DNA of 64,000 bases from Mycobacterium sp. GA-0227b (GCF_001499855.1 NZ_LQIK01000012.1:460567-524566), one strand, 5' to 3'. Positions 33,459-44,335 are shown, counted from the stretch's first letter. Program-made: numbers and translations. Notes: generated from the sequence alone by a model not told the origin.

Positions 33459-33773
33459 ATATATGCGCTGAACCTCTTCGACATCGCCGATCGCGACGAG
33501 TACCTCGCCTACTCGAAGCGCTCACCACAGGAGGTTGCCAAGCACGGCGGTCGCGTCGTCGCCCTCGGACAGTTCCGGGAGGCGGTCGTGGGTGACATCG
33601 AACCGCGCAAGGTGCTGATCCTCGTCGAATGGGACTCAAAGGACGCCTTCGACAGCTACCGCGACGATCCCGACCTGGCGGACCTGCACCCGCATCGCGA
33701 GGACGGGTCGTCGTCGTACGTCTGGCACCTGTTCGATCGCCTGGACGATCTGCGGCCGCTGCTCAAACCGTAA
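33453..33773 (+). CDS. DUF1330-like small protein
   Basis: A 106-residue ferredoxin-like alpha/beta barrel protein: TIYALNLFDIADRDEYLAYSKR at the start and KVLILVEWDSKDAFDSYRDDPDLADLHPHRE in the second half, as in DUF1330/EthD-like dimeric barrels. Function unknown; such proteins often sit with catabolic enzymes. GTG 33453 is the only sensible start and would be leaderless. Confidence 0.75.
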   Translation: MTIYALNLFDIADRDEYLAYSKRSPQEVAKHGGRVVALGQFREAVVGDIEPRKVLILVEWDSKDAFDSYRDDPDLADLHPHREDGSSSYVWHLFDRLDDLRPLLKP

Positions 33774-33776
33774 CCA

Positions 33777-33838
33777 CGCCGAATGTGCAGCTGGCGACGG
33801 AAATAGGCCGAAATCCGTCGCAGACCGCACAATCGGCG
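33777..33838. terminator. Nested inverted repeat, bidirectional terminator
   Basis: Inner arms GCGACGGA (33794-33801) and TCCGTCGC (33814-33821) lie within outer arms CGCCGA and TCGGCG. The structure fills the 77 bp between the converging DUF1330 and ALDH stops, so it should end transcription from both sides. Confidence 0.65.
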
Positions 33839-33850
33839 AAGGACCGCGTC

Positions 33851-35287
<1,437 letters not shown>

Positions 35288-35313
35288 GGCTTGAGCCTTC
35301 CCTACTTTCCGCG

Positions 35314-37026
35314 CTACTGGGTGCCTTCTGCATACCAGGTGCGGAATCGGTCGTATTTGGGCATCTCCTCGGAGTTCGCCGTCGGGTCGATGCACACATG
35401 CACCACACCGACTTTGCCGCTGGCGTAGGCACGGGCGATCGCCGGGCCGATCTCCTCCTCCTTCTCGACGTACTCGCCGTGGCAACCGAAGCCCTCGGCG
35501 ATCTTGTCCATCCGGACGTCCTTGCTCCAGTGCACGCCGGGCTGAGGAGACGGCTGTTCGAACGTGCGCTTGTACACCCCCACCTCGAGCCCCCACTGGT
35601 GGTCGACGCCGACCACGCACACCAGCGGCAAGTTCTGCCGCGCCGCGGTCTCCAGCTCCGCGATGTGGAACAGGAACGCCGAGTCACTGGTCAGCAACAT
35701 GACCGGACGCTTGCCGCCCTCGGCGACCGAGGCGCCGACGGCGTACGGCAGGCCGGTGCCGAGGTGGCCGAAATTCTGGTTCCAGATCACGTCGCGCGGC
35801 TTGGACTGCGAGTAGGTCCACTGGAAGATCACGGTCGCGCCGCCATCGCGCACCATGATGCCGTCGGAGAGTTCGGCGAACGCCTTGGTCGCCTCGACGA
35901 CGTAGCGCGCCGGGTGCACCGGGGTGCGTCCGGTCGGCGCCTCCTCCGCCACCCGCGCCAGCTCGGCGGCGTCCGACTTGATCAGGGCTTCGAGGTTGGC
36001 CGACGGTGCGCGCGGGGTATCGCGCAACGCCTCGACGAGCTGAGGCACCACGCCGCGCAGGTCACCGACGAGCGCCACGTCGACGGGCCGGTTCACGCCG
36101 ATGGCGGTCGGGTCCTGCTCGACGTACACCCACTTGCGGTTGGCATCGTTGCCGGCCCAATGCTGGGTCCGGCCGTAGTGCATCGGCTCGCCGAGTTCGG
36201 TACCCAGCGCGACGCACAGATCGGAACCCTCGACCGCCTCGTTGGCGGCCGGGGAGAACAAGTAGGGGAACGTGCGCTCGGCCAGTCCCGGGATGAACGA
36301 CGTGCCACCGGACGTCTGGATCACGGGGCAGGCCATCAGCTCAGCCAGCTCCTTGACCTCCTGCTGCGTGCGGGAGGTGTGCACGCCGTGACCGACCAGC
36401 AGGATCGGGCTCTCGGCCTCGCGGATCAGCCTGGCGGCCTCGGCGACCTCACGCTCCCCCGCGCCCTGATTGACGAGGCGATACCTGTTCGGCGGCAAGA
36501 CTTCCGGAAGGTCGAGCTCTTCGAGGATGACGTGCGACGGGAACTCGACGTAGGACGGGCCCGGCGTGCCTGACATCGCCCGGCGGATCGCCTCGTGGAT
36601 GATCTCGTCGGTCTGATCGGCGTACTCGATGGAGCTGCTGTACTTCACGGACGGCGCGAACAAGCCCTCCTGTTGCACGAACTGGATCCGGCCGCGGCGC
36701 ACCCGGCGCTCGGTGATGCGCGCCCGCTGTCCGCCCAGGAAGATCACCGGCGAGTTCTCCACCAGAGCGCACATCATGGCTCCGGCGATGTTGGCCACAC
36801 CGGGTCCCAGCGTTCCGATGCACAGACCGGGCTTGCCCGTCATCCGCGACGCCGCCTCGGCCATGAAGCCGGCGCTCAGCTCGTGGTGCGGCGCCACGAC
36901 CGACCAGCCCCGCGCTTCGGCCTCGGAGAACATGTGCACGAAGTTGGGATCCGGGATGCCGAACAGCGTGTTGACACCCTCGGCCTCGAAGAGGTCCAGA
37001 ATGCGCTTGTATACGGGTAGGCCCAC
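35314..37026 (-). CDS. Thiamine-diphosphate-dependent enzyme, acetolactate-synthase fold, atypical ThDP motif
   Basis: A 570-residue three-domain ThDP enzyme. The PYR domain has the activating E49 (APHHELSAGF) and LGPGVANIAGAM; a central Rossmann-like domain spans about 190-330; the PP domain contains TSDSAFLF (446-453) and GVDHQWG (473-479) where family members show GDG and NN. Asp replaces Gly-Asp-Gly neighbours and the usual Asn metal ligand, so metal/ThDP binding may be altered. Candidates are a 2-hydroxyacyl-CoA lyase or decarboxylase. It precedes an ALDH that could take the product. Confidence 0.85.
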   Translation of the reverse strand: MGLPVYKRILDLFEAEGVNTLFGIPDPNFVHMFSEAEARGWSVVAPHHELSAGFMAEAASRMTGKPGLCIGTLGPGVANIAGAMMCALVENSPVIFLGGQRARITERRVRRGRIQFVQQEGLFAPSVKYSSSIEYADQTDEIIHEAIRRAMSGTPGPSYVEFPSHVILEELDLPEVLPPNRYRLVNQGAGEREVAEAARLIREAESPILLVGHGVHTSRTQQEVKELAELMACPVIQTSGGTSFIPGLAERTFPYLFSPAANEAVEGSDLCVALGTELGEPMHYGRTQHWAGNDANRKWVYVEQDPTAIGVNRPVDVALVGDLRGVVPQLVEALRDTPRAPSANLEALIKSDAAELARVAEEAPTGRTPVHPARYVVEATKAFAELSDGIMVRDGGATVIFQWTYSQSKPRDVIWNQNFGHLGTGLPYAVGASVAEGGKRPVMLLTSDSAFLFHIAELETAARQNLPLVCVVGVDHQWGLEVGVYKRTFEQPSPQPGVHWSKDVRMDKIAEGFGCHGEYVEKEEEIGPAIARAYASGKVGVVHVCIDPTANSEEMPKYDRFRTWYAEGTQ

Positions 37027-37045
37027 GTGAAACTCCTTGATTTCT

Positions 37046-38002
37046 CTACAGATAGCGTTGTGCTAGTCGTCTACGGTGTGCTGCCGGCGAGCCGAACAGC
37101 GAACGGTTGAGCGCGGCGCGCTTCAGGTACACGTGGATTCCGCTCTCCCACGTGTATCCGATGCCGCCGTGCAGTTGCATGGCCTTGCCGGCGATGTCGA
37201 CGGCCGCCGCGCAGGCGTGCGCCTTGGCCATCGAGGCGGCTACGCCTGCGTCGGACCGGTTCTCGGCGATGGATTGCACGGCGGCGCCGACGAGTTGCCG
37301 GGACACCGCGACGGCGACCAGCATGTCGGCGCAGGCGTGCTTGACGGCCTGGAATGACCCGATGGCTCTGCCGAATTGGTGGCGCACCTTGGTGTAGCCG
37401 ACGGTCGCGTCGAGCATGGCCTCGCTCAGACCGAGGCTGTCGCAGGCGATCGCGACGGCGGCGCGGTCGTGTAGCCGCTGCACTGCGGCATGGGGATCCC
37501 CGGCGAACGGCAGCAGATCGATGAGCTGTGCGTCCGGCGGCACCGCGGCCAGGCTGCGTGTCTCGTCGACCACTGGCCGCGGCGCGGCCGGTACGTCGGT
37601 CACGCCGACACCGCGGTCGGTCACCATCAGGATCCGGTCGGCGCCCTCGGCGTCGGGCACGAAGTCGTACGGGCCGAGCGCGACGGCCACCCTGGTGTCG
37701 CCATTGGCAATATCAATGAGCAGGCTGTCTCGGATATCGCTGGGCTGCAACGTGTTCAGGGTGCCGACGGCCAGCACCGCGCTACCGAGGTAGCTGGTTG
37801 CGCTCGCGGCACGGCCGATCTCCGCGCAGACGACGGCGGTTTCGGCGAACGATGCGCCGCCGCCACCGAACTGCTCGGGCACCTCGAGCCCGACCCAGCC
37901 CGCGTCCACCAATGTCGACCATGGCACGCGGCGGTCCTTGGCGAGCAGATCGCCCGCCACGGAGCGCAGTTCGTCGTGGAACTCGGCGAATTCGGAGGTC
38001 AT
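37046..38002 (-). CDS. Acyl-CoA dehydrogenase, short subunit (FadE-like)
   Basis: A 318-residue acyl-CoA dehydrogenase-like protein: AGWVGLEVPEQFGGGGASFAE near the start and RHQFGRAIGSFQAVKHACAD plus MQLHGGIGYTWESGIHVYLKR at the end. It is shorter than standard enzymes (about 380-400) and lacks the EPEAGSD segment. Mycobacteria have heteromeric alpha2-beta2 dehydrogenases in which one subunit is reduced. The start ATG 38002 overlaps the stop of the full-length partner, so this is the presumed second subunit. Confidence 0.88.
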   Translation of the reverse strand: MTSEFAEFHDELRSVAGDLLAKDRRVPWSTLVDAGWVGLEVPEQFGGGGASFAETAVVCAEIGRAASATSYLGSAVLAVGTLNTLQPSDIRDSLLIDIANGDTRVAVALGPYDFVPDAEGADRILMVTDRGVGVTDVPAAPRPVVDETRSLAAVPPDAQLIDLLPFAGDPHAAVQRLHDRAAVAIACDSLGLSEAMLDATVGYTKVRHQFGRAIGSFQAVKHACADMLVAVAVSRQLVGAAVQSIAENRSDAGVAASMAKAHACAAAVDIAGKAMQLHGGIGYTWESGIHVYLKRAALNRSLFGSPAAHRRRLAQRYL

Positions 38003-39255
38003 CAGGCTCCAGCCGATTCTCGCGGTAACACAAGGTCCCGCTCGGGCATCGGTTCCCGGGGCAGGCCGAGGCCTCGCTCGCCGATGATCGTGCGCTGGAT
38101 CTCGCTCGCACCGCCGGGGATGGTCCACTCCCAGGACCCGACGAAGTCGAGCACCCAGGCGCCTGACTCCCAACCGCTCGACATCGGCTTGGCCAATTCC
38201 GTGTGGGCGGCCAATCCGCCGATCTCCGCGCCGAAGTCGGTCATGCGTTGCAGCAGTTCGCTGTAGAACAGTTTGACGATCGACGCGTCCGCTGGTCCTG
38301 GTTCGCCGCGCTCTGGGTTTTCGGCGGACTCGACCAGCTTTCGGCACAGCCCGCGCAGGCCGGTGATCTCGATCTCGAACTGCGCGAGCCGGTCGGCCAC
38401 CACGGGGTCGTCGACCGGCGCACTTTGCGCCAGCCATCGGAATCCCGCATTGCCGAGTCGCTCAGCGAGTTCGAGCATCGTCATGCCGCGTTCAGCGCCG
38501 AGCGTGGCCTGGGCGACCTGCCAGCCGGCGTTCTCCTCGCCGACCAGGTTGGCGGCCGGAATCGAGACGTCGTTGAGGAAGATCTCGCAGAAGTGCGAGT
38601 CGCCGACCGCGTTGCGGATGGGCCGAACCTCCACCCCCGGCGTGGTCATGTCGAGCAGGAAGTACGAGATGCCTTTGCGCTTGGGCGCATTCGGATCGGT
38701 GCGGGCCAGCAGCAGGCACCAATCGGCATGTTTGCCGCCACTGGCCCAGAGCTTCTGCCCGTTGATGACGTAGCAGTCGCCCTCCTTTCGGGCCGTGGTG
38801 CGCAGGCTCGCCAGGTCGGAGCCGGCCTCGGGTTCGGAGAAGCCCTGCACCCAGATCTCGCCGTCGAGGATCGCGGGAAGGTGCCGGCGCCGTTGCTCCT
38901 CGGTACCCGCGACCAGCAGCGTCGACGCGGCGTGATGAATGCCGACGAAAGCGAGGACCAGTCGCGGCGCGTCGTGCGCGGCCAACTCCTGATACAGCAC
39001 CACCTGCTCGGCCACCGACATGCCTCCGCCCCACTCGGCCGGCCAGTGCGGCACCGCGAAGCCGGCGGCGTGCAGTTCGGCGAACCAGGCCTTCTGGAAT
39101 GCGACGAACTCGTCGTCGGTCGCGCCGGTTTGGCTGGCACGCCAATCCTTGGGAACGTGGGTGACGCACCAGTCTCGCACCATCTGCCGAAACTGAGCTT
39201 GTGCAGCTGTTTTGGGCAGATTCTCGTGCATTTCTTCAGTTTCGGCGGGAGTCAT
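38002..39255 (-). CDS. Acyl-CoA dehydrogenase, full-length subunit (FadE-like)
   Basis: A 417-residue flavoprotein with PHWPAEWGGG, QGFSEPEAGSDLASLRTTA, INGQKLWASGGKHADWC and a C-terminal EWTIPGGASEIQRTIIGERGLGLPR. It dehydrogenates an acyl-CoA with FAD and electron-transfer flavoprotein. TGATG overlap with the short subunit and 4-bp overlap with the upstream oxidoreductase indicate tight coupling. Confidence 0.92.
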   Translation of the reverse strand: MTPAETEEMHENLPKTAAQAQFRQMVRDWCVTHVPKDWRASQTGATDDEFVAFQKAWFAELHAAGFAVPHWPAEWGGGMSVAEQVVLYQELAAHDAPRLVLAFVGIHHAASTLLVAGTEEQRRRHLPAILDGEIWVQGFSEPEAGSDLASLRTTARKEGDCYVINGQKLWASGGKHADWCLLLARTDPNAPKRKGISYFLLDMTTPGVEVRPIRNAVGDSHFCEIFLNDVSIPAANLVGEENAGWQVAQATLGAERGMTMLELAERLGNAGFRWLAQSAPVDDPVVADRLAQFEIEITGLRGLCRKLVESAENPERGEPGPADASIVKLFYSELLQRMTDFGAEIGGLAAHTELAKPMSSGWESGAWVLDFVGSWEWTIPGGASEIQRTIIGERGLGLPREPMPERDLVLPRESAGA

Positions 39256-40172
39256 GCGCGCACCGCCTTGGCCCGCAGCAGGTCCATGGCGCGTGCGACG
39301 GCGAGGCCGTCGTCGAAGGACGGGCCGATCTGAGTGCCGGTGCGCAACGCCTCGCCGACGCCGGCCAGGTATGCCGCCAGCGCGGGTGGTGGCGACCGCC
39401 GGGGTGGCGCCGCGAACTCGGCGGTCTCCGGATCGGCACCGGACCGCCGCAACACGAGCGTGGTGTCCGCGGTCAGCTCGATGGTGCCCTCGCTGCCGAT
39501 CAGCGTGACCGTCGGTGGCGATGGCACGGCGGCCGCGAAACCCGTGTCGTGGGTTGCCGTGGCGCCGTTGGTCATTGCGAACCACGCCGAGTAGCTGTCC
39601 TCGGCGGTTGCGCCCTCGATGTCGATGCGGGTGAGGCCGCCGCAGTCGGCGATCTCGCTGCCGAACAACCAGCGGGTGAAGTCGATGAGATGTGAGCCGT
39701 AGGCTCCGATCCAGCCGCCGCCGAGATCGCGGTCGTTGATCCAGCCGTGCTTGCGGCCCCGCAGCCCGCTTCCGAAAAATGACCAGTGAAGGTGCCGGGG
39801 TGCTCCGATCGCTCCGCCGTCGGCCAATTCCTTGAGCCGCGCCCAGGACTCGTTGAACCGGAACTCGAAGTTGAGGAAGTGCAGCACACCGGCCTCGCGA
39901 GCCCTCGCGTGCATCAGCGCCGCCTCGTCGGCGTTACGCCCGAACGGCTTGTCGCACAACACCGCACGGCCCTGCTCGATCGCGCCGCTGACGTGCTCGA
40001 GGTGCAGGAACGGTGGCGAATGAACGGAGACCAGATCGACGCCGGAGGCGAGCGCGGCCTTGACCGCGGCTTCGTCGCGCGGGCTGACGACCTCGACATC
40101 GAATCCGAGACCGGCGTACGCGGGCGCCGCCGCGTGCTTGCCGAAGCCGGTGCCGATCACCGCAACCTTCAT
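39252..40172 (-). CDS. Gfo/Idh/MocA-family oxidoreductase
   Basis: A 306-residue NAD(P)-dependent oxidoreductase: VAVIGTGFGKHAAAPAYAGLG, then VHSPPFLHLEHV, DKPFGRNADEA (the EKP-like motif) and GGGWIGAYGSHLIDFTRWLFG. Family members act on sugars, inositol or aromatic dihydrodiols. Within a FadE/CoA gene series it is out of the usual sugar context; a trans-dihydrodiol dehydrogenase-like role is possible. Both ends overlap neighbours. Confidence 0.9.
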   Translation of the reverse strand: MKVAVIGTGFGKHAAAPAYAGLGFDVEVVSPRDEAAVKAALASGVDLVSVHSPPFLHLEHVSGAIEQGRAVLCDKPFGRNADEAALMHARAREAGVLHFLNFEFRFNESWARLKELADGGAIGAPRHLHWSFFGSGLRGRKHGWINDRDLGGGWIGAYGSHLIDFTRWLFGSEIADCGGLTRIDIEGATAEDSYSAWFAMTNGATATHDTGFAAAVPSPPTVTLIGSEGTIELTADTTLVLRRSGADPETAEFAAPPRRSPPPALAAYLAGVGEALRTGTQIGPSFDDGLAVARAMDLLRAKAVRA

Positions 40173-41095
40173 GCGTACAACCCCGTCAGGCCCGCGCTGC
40201 CCGCCCTGCGGGTCAGCTCGTCACGGGTGGCGGACAGGCCGAGCGGCAGCCGGCGCAACGGCTGGCTGTACCGCGACAGCCATGACAGCGTGGTCTCGTC
40301 ACAGAAGCCGACCGCTCCGTGCAACTGGTGGCACACCCGGAACACGACTTCGGCGGCTTCGAGCGCCGACATCCGGAGGGCCAGAGCGTCGTTGAGCGCC
40401 TCTGGCCGTGCGGTACCGACGCTCCACAGCGCGTACTTGGCGAGGATGTCCAGGCCGCTGCGCTCGACGTCGGCATCGGTCAGCTGGAACTGCACACCTT
40501 GGAACGACGAGAGCGGCTGGCCGAACTGCTTGCGCAGGGTGACGTGTGCGATGGTCAATTCGATCGCCCTGTCGAGCATGCCGAGCAGCGTCCAACACGG
40601 CAACACCAGTGCAAGCGCGACGTCGGCGGCACCGTCGTCATCGATGTGGACGGTCTGTACTTCGGCGACGAAGCCTGCGCCAGTGGGGCCTAGCCCGGTC
40701 ACGGCGCTGCGTACGCCGTCGAGAGTCACTGCGGTCCAGCGGCTTTCGAGACCCGCTATGGCTGCCGATGGTCGCCTGCCCGCCACGACGATCAGCCCGT
40801 CGGTGTCGAGATCGGTGGGGGCGGCCAAGCGCTCGGCGACCGGATAGGGCAGCGCCCAGTAGCCCGCACTGCGACACAACGCGGCGGCGGCTTCGAGGCC
40901 GTCGGCGTCGCTGCGCGCATCGAGTTCCCACGCACCGAGCCCGTTGAGGATCGCACCGACCAGCGAGTCACGCTCCCCCGGTTTGGCCTCGGCCTGCTGC
41001 ACCAGCTGGTCGCCGCCGGCCGCCTCGAATGCCCGAAGCACCTCGTGCCCGAACTCTTTGGCGGCGTCGGACAGGTCGAGCATCATTTCGTTCAT
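40169..41095 (-). CDS. Acyl-CoA dehydrogenase, short subunit (FadE-like)
   Basis: A 308-residue reduced acyl-CoA dehydrogenase: MLDLSDAAKEFGHEVLRAFE at the start and RKQFGQPLSSFQGVQFQLTDADVERSGLD, VCHQLHGAVGFCDETTLSWLSRYSQ at the end. The N-terminal half is degenerate and lacks the EPEAGSD loop. It overlaps by 4 bp the full-length enzyme upstream, forming a second heteromeric pair. Confidence 0.87.
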   Translation of the reverse strand: MNEMMLDLSDAAKEFGHEVLRAFEAAGGDQLVQQAEAKPGERDSLVGAILNGLGAWELDARSDADGLEAAAALCRSAGYWALPYPVAERLAAPTDLDTDGLIVVAGRRPSAAIAGLESRWTAVTLDGVRSAVTGLGPTGAGFVAEVQTVHIDDDGAADVALALVLPCWTLLGMLDRAIELTIAHVTLRKQFGQPLSSFQGVQFQLTDADVERSGLDILAKYALWSVGTARPEALNDALALRMSALEAAEVVFRVCHQLHGAVGFCDETTLSWLSRYSQPLRRLPLGLSATRDELTRRAGSAGLTGLYA

Positions 41096-42258
41096 CTCGA
41101 CGCCGCCAACAACGCGCGGGACAGCAGGATCCGCTGCATCTCGATGCTGCCCGACGAGACGGTCGAGGCCTGCGAGTACTTCCAGTGGTCCTCGACCTCG
41201 CCGAGGAACCACTTGGCGTGCGAATCGTCGTGCGACACTTCGGCCGCGATGTCCGTCAGCACTTCCGCGCTGTCCTGGTCCAGCTTGGTGACCGCAATTC
41301 GGTAGGCGGCGGCATCGCCCGGCTGGATGCGTCCGCTGCTCTGCAGCGAGACCACACGATAGGCCATCAACCGGGCGCGACGGCAGTGCGTCAGCATCCG
41401 GATCCACCGGCCGCGCAACTCGGCGGGCAGGTCGCTCCAGCGGTCGCCGAGCACGGTGGGCGCCGCGGCGAGCAGCCGTTCGCAGCGCGCGTATCGCGCG
41501 ATGCCGACCCGTTCGAAGGCCATCACGTCCTGCACGATCGACCAGCCGGCATCGACGGTTCCGAGCACGTCAGCTTCCGTGACGCGCAGGTCGTCGAAGA
41601 ACACCTCGTTGAGGTGATGCGGGCCCATCATGCAGCGGATCGGCCGGACCTGGATCGCCGGATCGTCCATCGGCACAAGGAAAATGGTCAGTCCCTGTTG
41701 CTTCTTTTGCGTTGCGCCTTCTCCCACCCGAGAGGTGCGCGCCAGCAGAAAGCACCACTGCGCCATCGTCGCGTACGACGTCCAGATCTTCTGCCCGCTG
41801 ACCAGCCAACCGTCGCCATCGCGCCGGGCGCTGGTGCGCAGCGACGCCAGGTCGGAGCCCGCCTCGGGTTCGGAGAACCCCTGACACCAGATCACCTCAC
41901 CGCGTGCGATCGGCGGAAGATGCTTGCGCTGCTGCTCTTCGGTGCCGTGGCGCATGATGATCGGGCCGACCCAGTTGACGCCCATGTATTGCGCGCCCCG
42001 CGGTTCGTGGTGCGCCCACATCTCCTCGCGCACCACGGTCTGCTCCCACACTGACGCGCCACCGCCGCCGAACTCCCTGGGCCAGGACAGGCACAGCAGT
42101 TCGCGTTCTGCGAGCATGCGGCAGAACCGTTGGGCGATCTCCAGATCGGCGGGGTCATCGGTGAACGCACCCAGATAATGCTCGGGGACATGCTCTTTCA
42201 CCAGCCGGCGCAGTTCACGTCGCAACTCGGCGGCCTTGGGACCCATCTCGAAGTCCAT
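41092..42258 (-). CDS. Acyl-CoA dehydrogenase, full-length subunit (FadE-like)
   Basis: A 388-residue acyl-CoA dehydrogenase with LSWPREFGGGGASVWEQTVV, WCQGFSEPEAGSDLASLRTSAR and a C-terminal SSGSIEMQRILLSRALLAASR. It is followed by its presumed short partner at an ATGA overlap and preceded 3 bp away by the CoA-transferase gene. Likely introduces a double bond into a CoA thioester made by the cluster. Confidence 0.92.
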   Translation of the reverse strand: MDFEMGPKAAELRRELRRLVKEHVPEHYLGAFTDDPADLEIAQRFCRMLAERELLCLSWPREFGGGGASVWEQTVVREEMWAHHEPRGAQYMGVNWVGPIIMRHGTEEQQRKHLPPIARGEVIWCQGFSEPEAGSDLASLRTSARRDGDGWLVSGQKIWTSYATMAQWCFLLARTSRVGEGATQKKQQGLTIFLVPMDDPAIQVRPIRCMMGPHHLNEVFFDDLRVTEADVLGTVDAGWSIVQDVMAFERVGIARYARCERLLAAAPTVLGDRWSDLPAELRGRWIRMLTHCRRARLMAYRVVSLQSSGRIQPGDAAAYRIAVTKLDQDSAEVLTDIAAEVSHDDSHAKWFLGEVEDHWKYSQASTVSSGSIEMQRILLSRALLAASR

Positions 42259-42261
42259 GGC

Positions 42262-43419
42262 CTAGACCGATTCCACTGGTGCGTTGAGCCCGAGTTCGTC
42301 GAGCACGGCCTCGGTGTCGGCGCCCAAAGCCGGGGCGGGTCCGGCGACCCTGCCCGGCGTGCGGGAGAACCAGGTCGGCACGCCGGGGAACCGCACGGGA
42401 CCCTGCGGAGTGTCGACGGTCTCGAACAGCCCCACCGCGTTGAGGTGGACGTTGTCGAACAGCGCGTCGGGCGTGTTCAGCGGCGCCGCGGGTATCTCGA
42501 GTTCACGGAACAGCGCCAGCCACTCGGCCGTCGTGCGTTCTTTCATCGTCTCGGCCAGTAGCCCGTAGACCACATCGATGTTGTGGGCCCGTCGTTCGAG
42601 CGTGGCGTAGGTGTCGTTGTTCCACGCGGGCTGCACCGCGTCGACGAACGCTCTCCAGTGTTTGTCGTTGTAGATCAGCGCGGCGATGTAGCCGTCGCTG
42701 GTGCGGTAGGGCCTGCGGTTGGGCGCCACCGTGCGGGGGTACACCGCGGGCCCGAGCGGGGGGTCGAACATGGCGCCGTTGGCATGCTCGACCAGCATGA
42801 AGGATGCCATCGTCTCGAACATGGCGACCTCGACCTCCTGCCCCTCTCCGGTGCGCTCGCGATGGAACAGCGCCATCGTCGTCGCATACAGGGCGGTCAG
42901 TCCGGCCACCTTATCGGCCATGATCGTGCCGACGAAGTCGGCCTCACCCGTCAATTGCCGCTGCACGGCGGGCAATCCGGCTTCGGCCTGGATGGTGTCG
43001 TCATAGGCGGGCCGATCTCGATCGGGTCCGCGGCGGCCGTAGCCGTAGCAGTTCGTGTAGACGATCGCCGGATTGATCGACGCGACCTCGTCATAGCCGA
43101 AGCCCAGCTTGGCGATCGCCTTGGCGCGCATCGAGTGGATGAACACGTCGGCCTGTTCGATCAGCGCGCGCATCGCGGCCTTGCCGCTCTCGGTCTGCAA
43201 GTCCAGCACCACGCTGCGCTTGCCGCGGTTGACGTTGACGAACACCCCGCTCATCCCGGGTGCGGGCCCCACCGAGATGAAGCGGGTGTTGTCCCCCTGC
43301 GGCGGTTCGACTTTGATCACGTCTGCGCCCATGTCGGCCATGATCTGCGTGCAGTACGGGCCCATCACCATCGCGGTGAGGTCCACGACGCGCACGCCGG
43401 CCAGCGGTCCGCTAGGCAT
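42262..43419 (-). CDS. CaiB/BaiF (class III) CoA-transferase
   Basis: A 385-residue family III CoA-transferase: GPLAGVRVVDLTAMVMGPYC, the ADMGADVIKVEPPQGDNTR motif, NVNRGKRSVVLDLQTESGK and FIHSMRAKAIAKLGF. These enzymes move CoA between acids, or act as racemases (the alpha-methylacyl-CoA racemase branch is in the same family). Both are plausible in degradation of branched or cyclic acids. Overlaps the upstream SDR by 8 bp. Confidence 0.93.
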   Translation of the reverse strand: MPSGPLAGVRVVDLTAMVMGPYCTQIMADMGADVIKVEPPQGDNTRFISVGPAPGMSGVFVNVNRGKRSVVLDLQTESGKAAMRALIEQADVFIHSMRAKAIAKLGFGYDEVASINPAIVYTNCYGYGRRGPDRDRPAYDDTIQAEAGLPAVQRQLTGEADFVGTIMADKVAGLTALYATTMALFHRERTGEGQEVEVAMFETMASFMLVEHANGAMFDPPLGPAVYPRTVAPNRRPYRTSDGYIAALIYNDKHWRAFVDAVQPAWNNDTYATLERRAHNIDVVYGLLAETMKERTTAEWLALFRELEIPAAPLNTPDALFDNVHLNAVGLFETVDTPQGPVRFPGVPTWFSRTPGRVAGPAPALGADTEAVLDELGLNAPVESV

Positions 43420-44335
43420 GGATCGCTCCCCGCTGGGCCATCGCGAAGCTGTACCCGATGTGCTCGTTGTGCCCGTCGGGCACGACGGGGAACACCACGG
43501 GCTCAGACATGTCGCGGATGGCGGCGATGTGTTCGCCGACGTCCTCGATCGTCCACGACGGCCGATACACGCCCGGGCTTTCCACGACCGCAGCGCGCGC
43601 GATGCGGCCCGCCAGCGCGATCAGCATTTCTCCAGTGATCGAACAGGTTTCGTGCGCCAGCCAGCCCACCGCGGGGGCCACCAGGTCGGCACCCATCGGC
43701 GGATACGCCGAGGTGTCGATGCCCTCGGCCATCCTGGTGACCGCGGCGGGCACGATCACGTTGCTCCTGACGCCGTGCGCTGCGCCTTCCATGGCCGCGA
43801 CGTTGGACAGCCCGAGCACGCCCGCCTTGGCGACCGCATAGTTCGCGACCTCGTGGTTGCCGTACAGGCCGCCGATCGAGGATGTCAGTACGATGCGGCC
43901 GTAGCCGGCGTCGCACATCGCCGGGAATGCGGCGCGCACGACGTGGAACGCCCCGCGCAGATGGACGTCGAGCACGGCTTCGAAGTCGTCGTAGCTCATC
44001 TCCGCCAGCGGGGCGCGACGGACGATGCCGGCGTTGTGGACCAGGATGTCGATGCGCCCGTAATGCTCGATGGCGGTGTCGATGATCGCCTTGCCACCCG
44101 CGGGAGTGGCCACCGAGTCGGTGCTGACGACGGCTTCCCCACCGGCAGCGGTGATCTCGGCGACAACGTCCGTGGCGGGGGTGGCATCGGAGCCGTCGCC
44201 GACGAGGCTCGCACCCGGATCGTTGACAACGACCTTGGCGCCCCGCGCCGCCAACAGCATGGCGTACTCGCGGCCCAGTCCCCTGCCGCCGCCCGTCACG
44301 ACCGCAACGCGGCCGTCGAACCGAAGGTCACTCAT
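43412..44335 (-). CDS. SDR-family oxidoreductase (3-hydroxyacyl-CoA dehydrogenase-like)
   Basis: A 307-residue SDR with TGGGRGLGREYAMLLAARGAKVVVND (MFE-2/HSD17B4-type loop), NNAGI-equivalent HNAGI, Ser in LTSSIGG and YAVAKAG. The opening resembles peroxisomal multifunctional enzyme-type hydroxyacyl-CoA dehydrogenases, fitting a beta-oxidation step. The 44336-44410 gap before the BVMO gene could hold an internal promoter. Confidence 0.9.
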   Translation of the reverse strand: MSDLRFDGRVAVVTGGGRGLGREYAMLLAARGAKVVVNDPGASLVGDGSDATPATDVVAEITAAGGEAVVSTDSVATPAGGKAIIDTAIEHYGRIDILVHNAGIVRRAPLAEMSYDDFEAVLDVHLRGAFHVVRAAFPAMCDAGYGRIVLTSSIGGLYGNHEVANYAVAKAGVLGLSNVAAMEGAAHGVRSNVIVPAAVTRMAEGIDTSAYPPMGADLVAPAVGWLAHETCSITGEMLIALAGRIARAAVVESPGVYRPSWTIEDVGEHIAAIRDMSEPVVFPVVPDGHNEHIGYSFAMAQRGAIHA

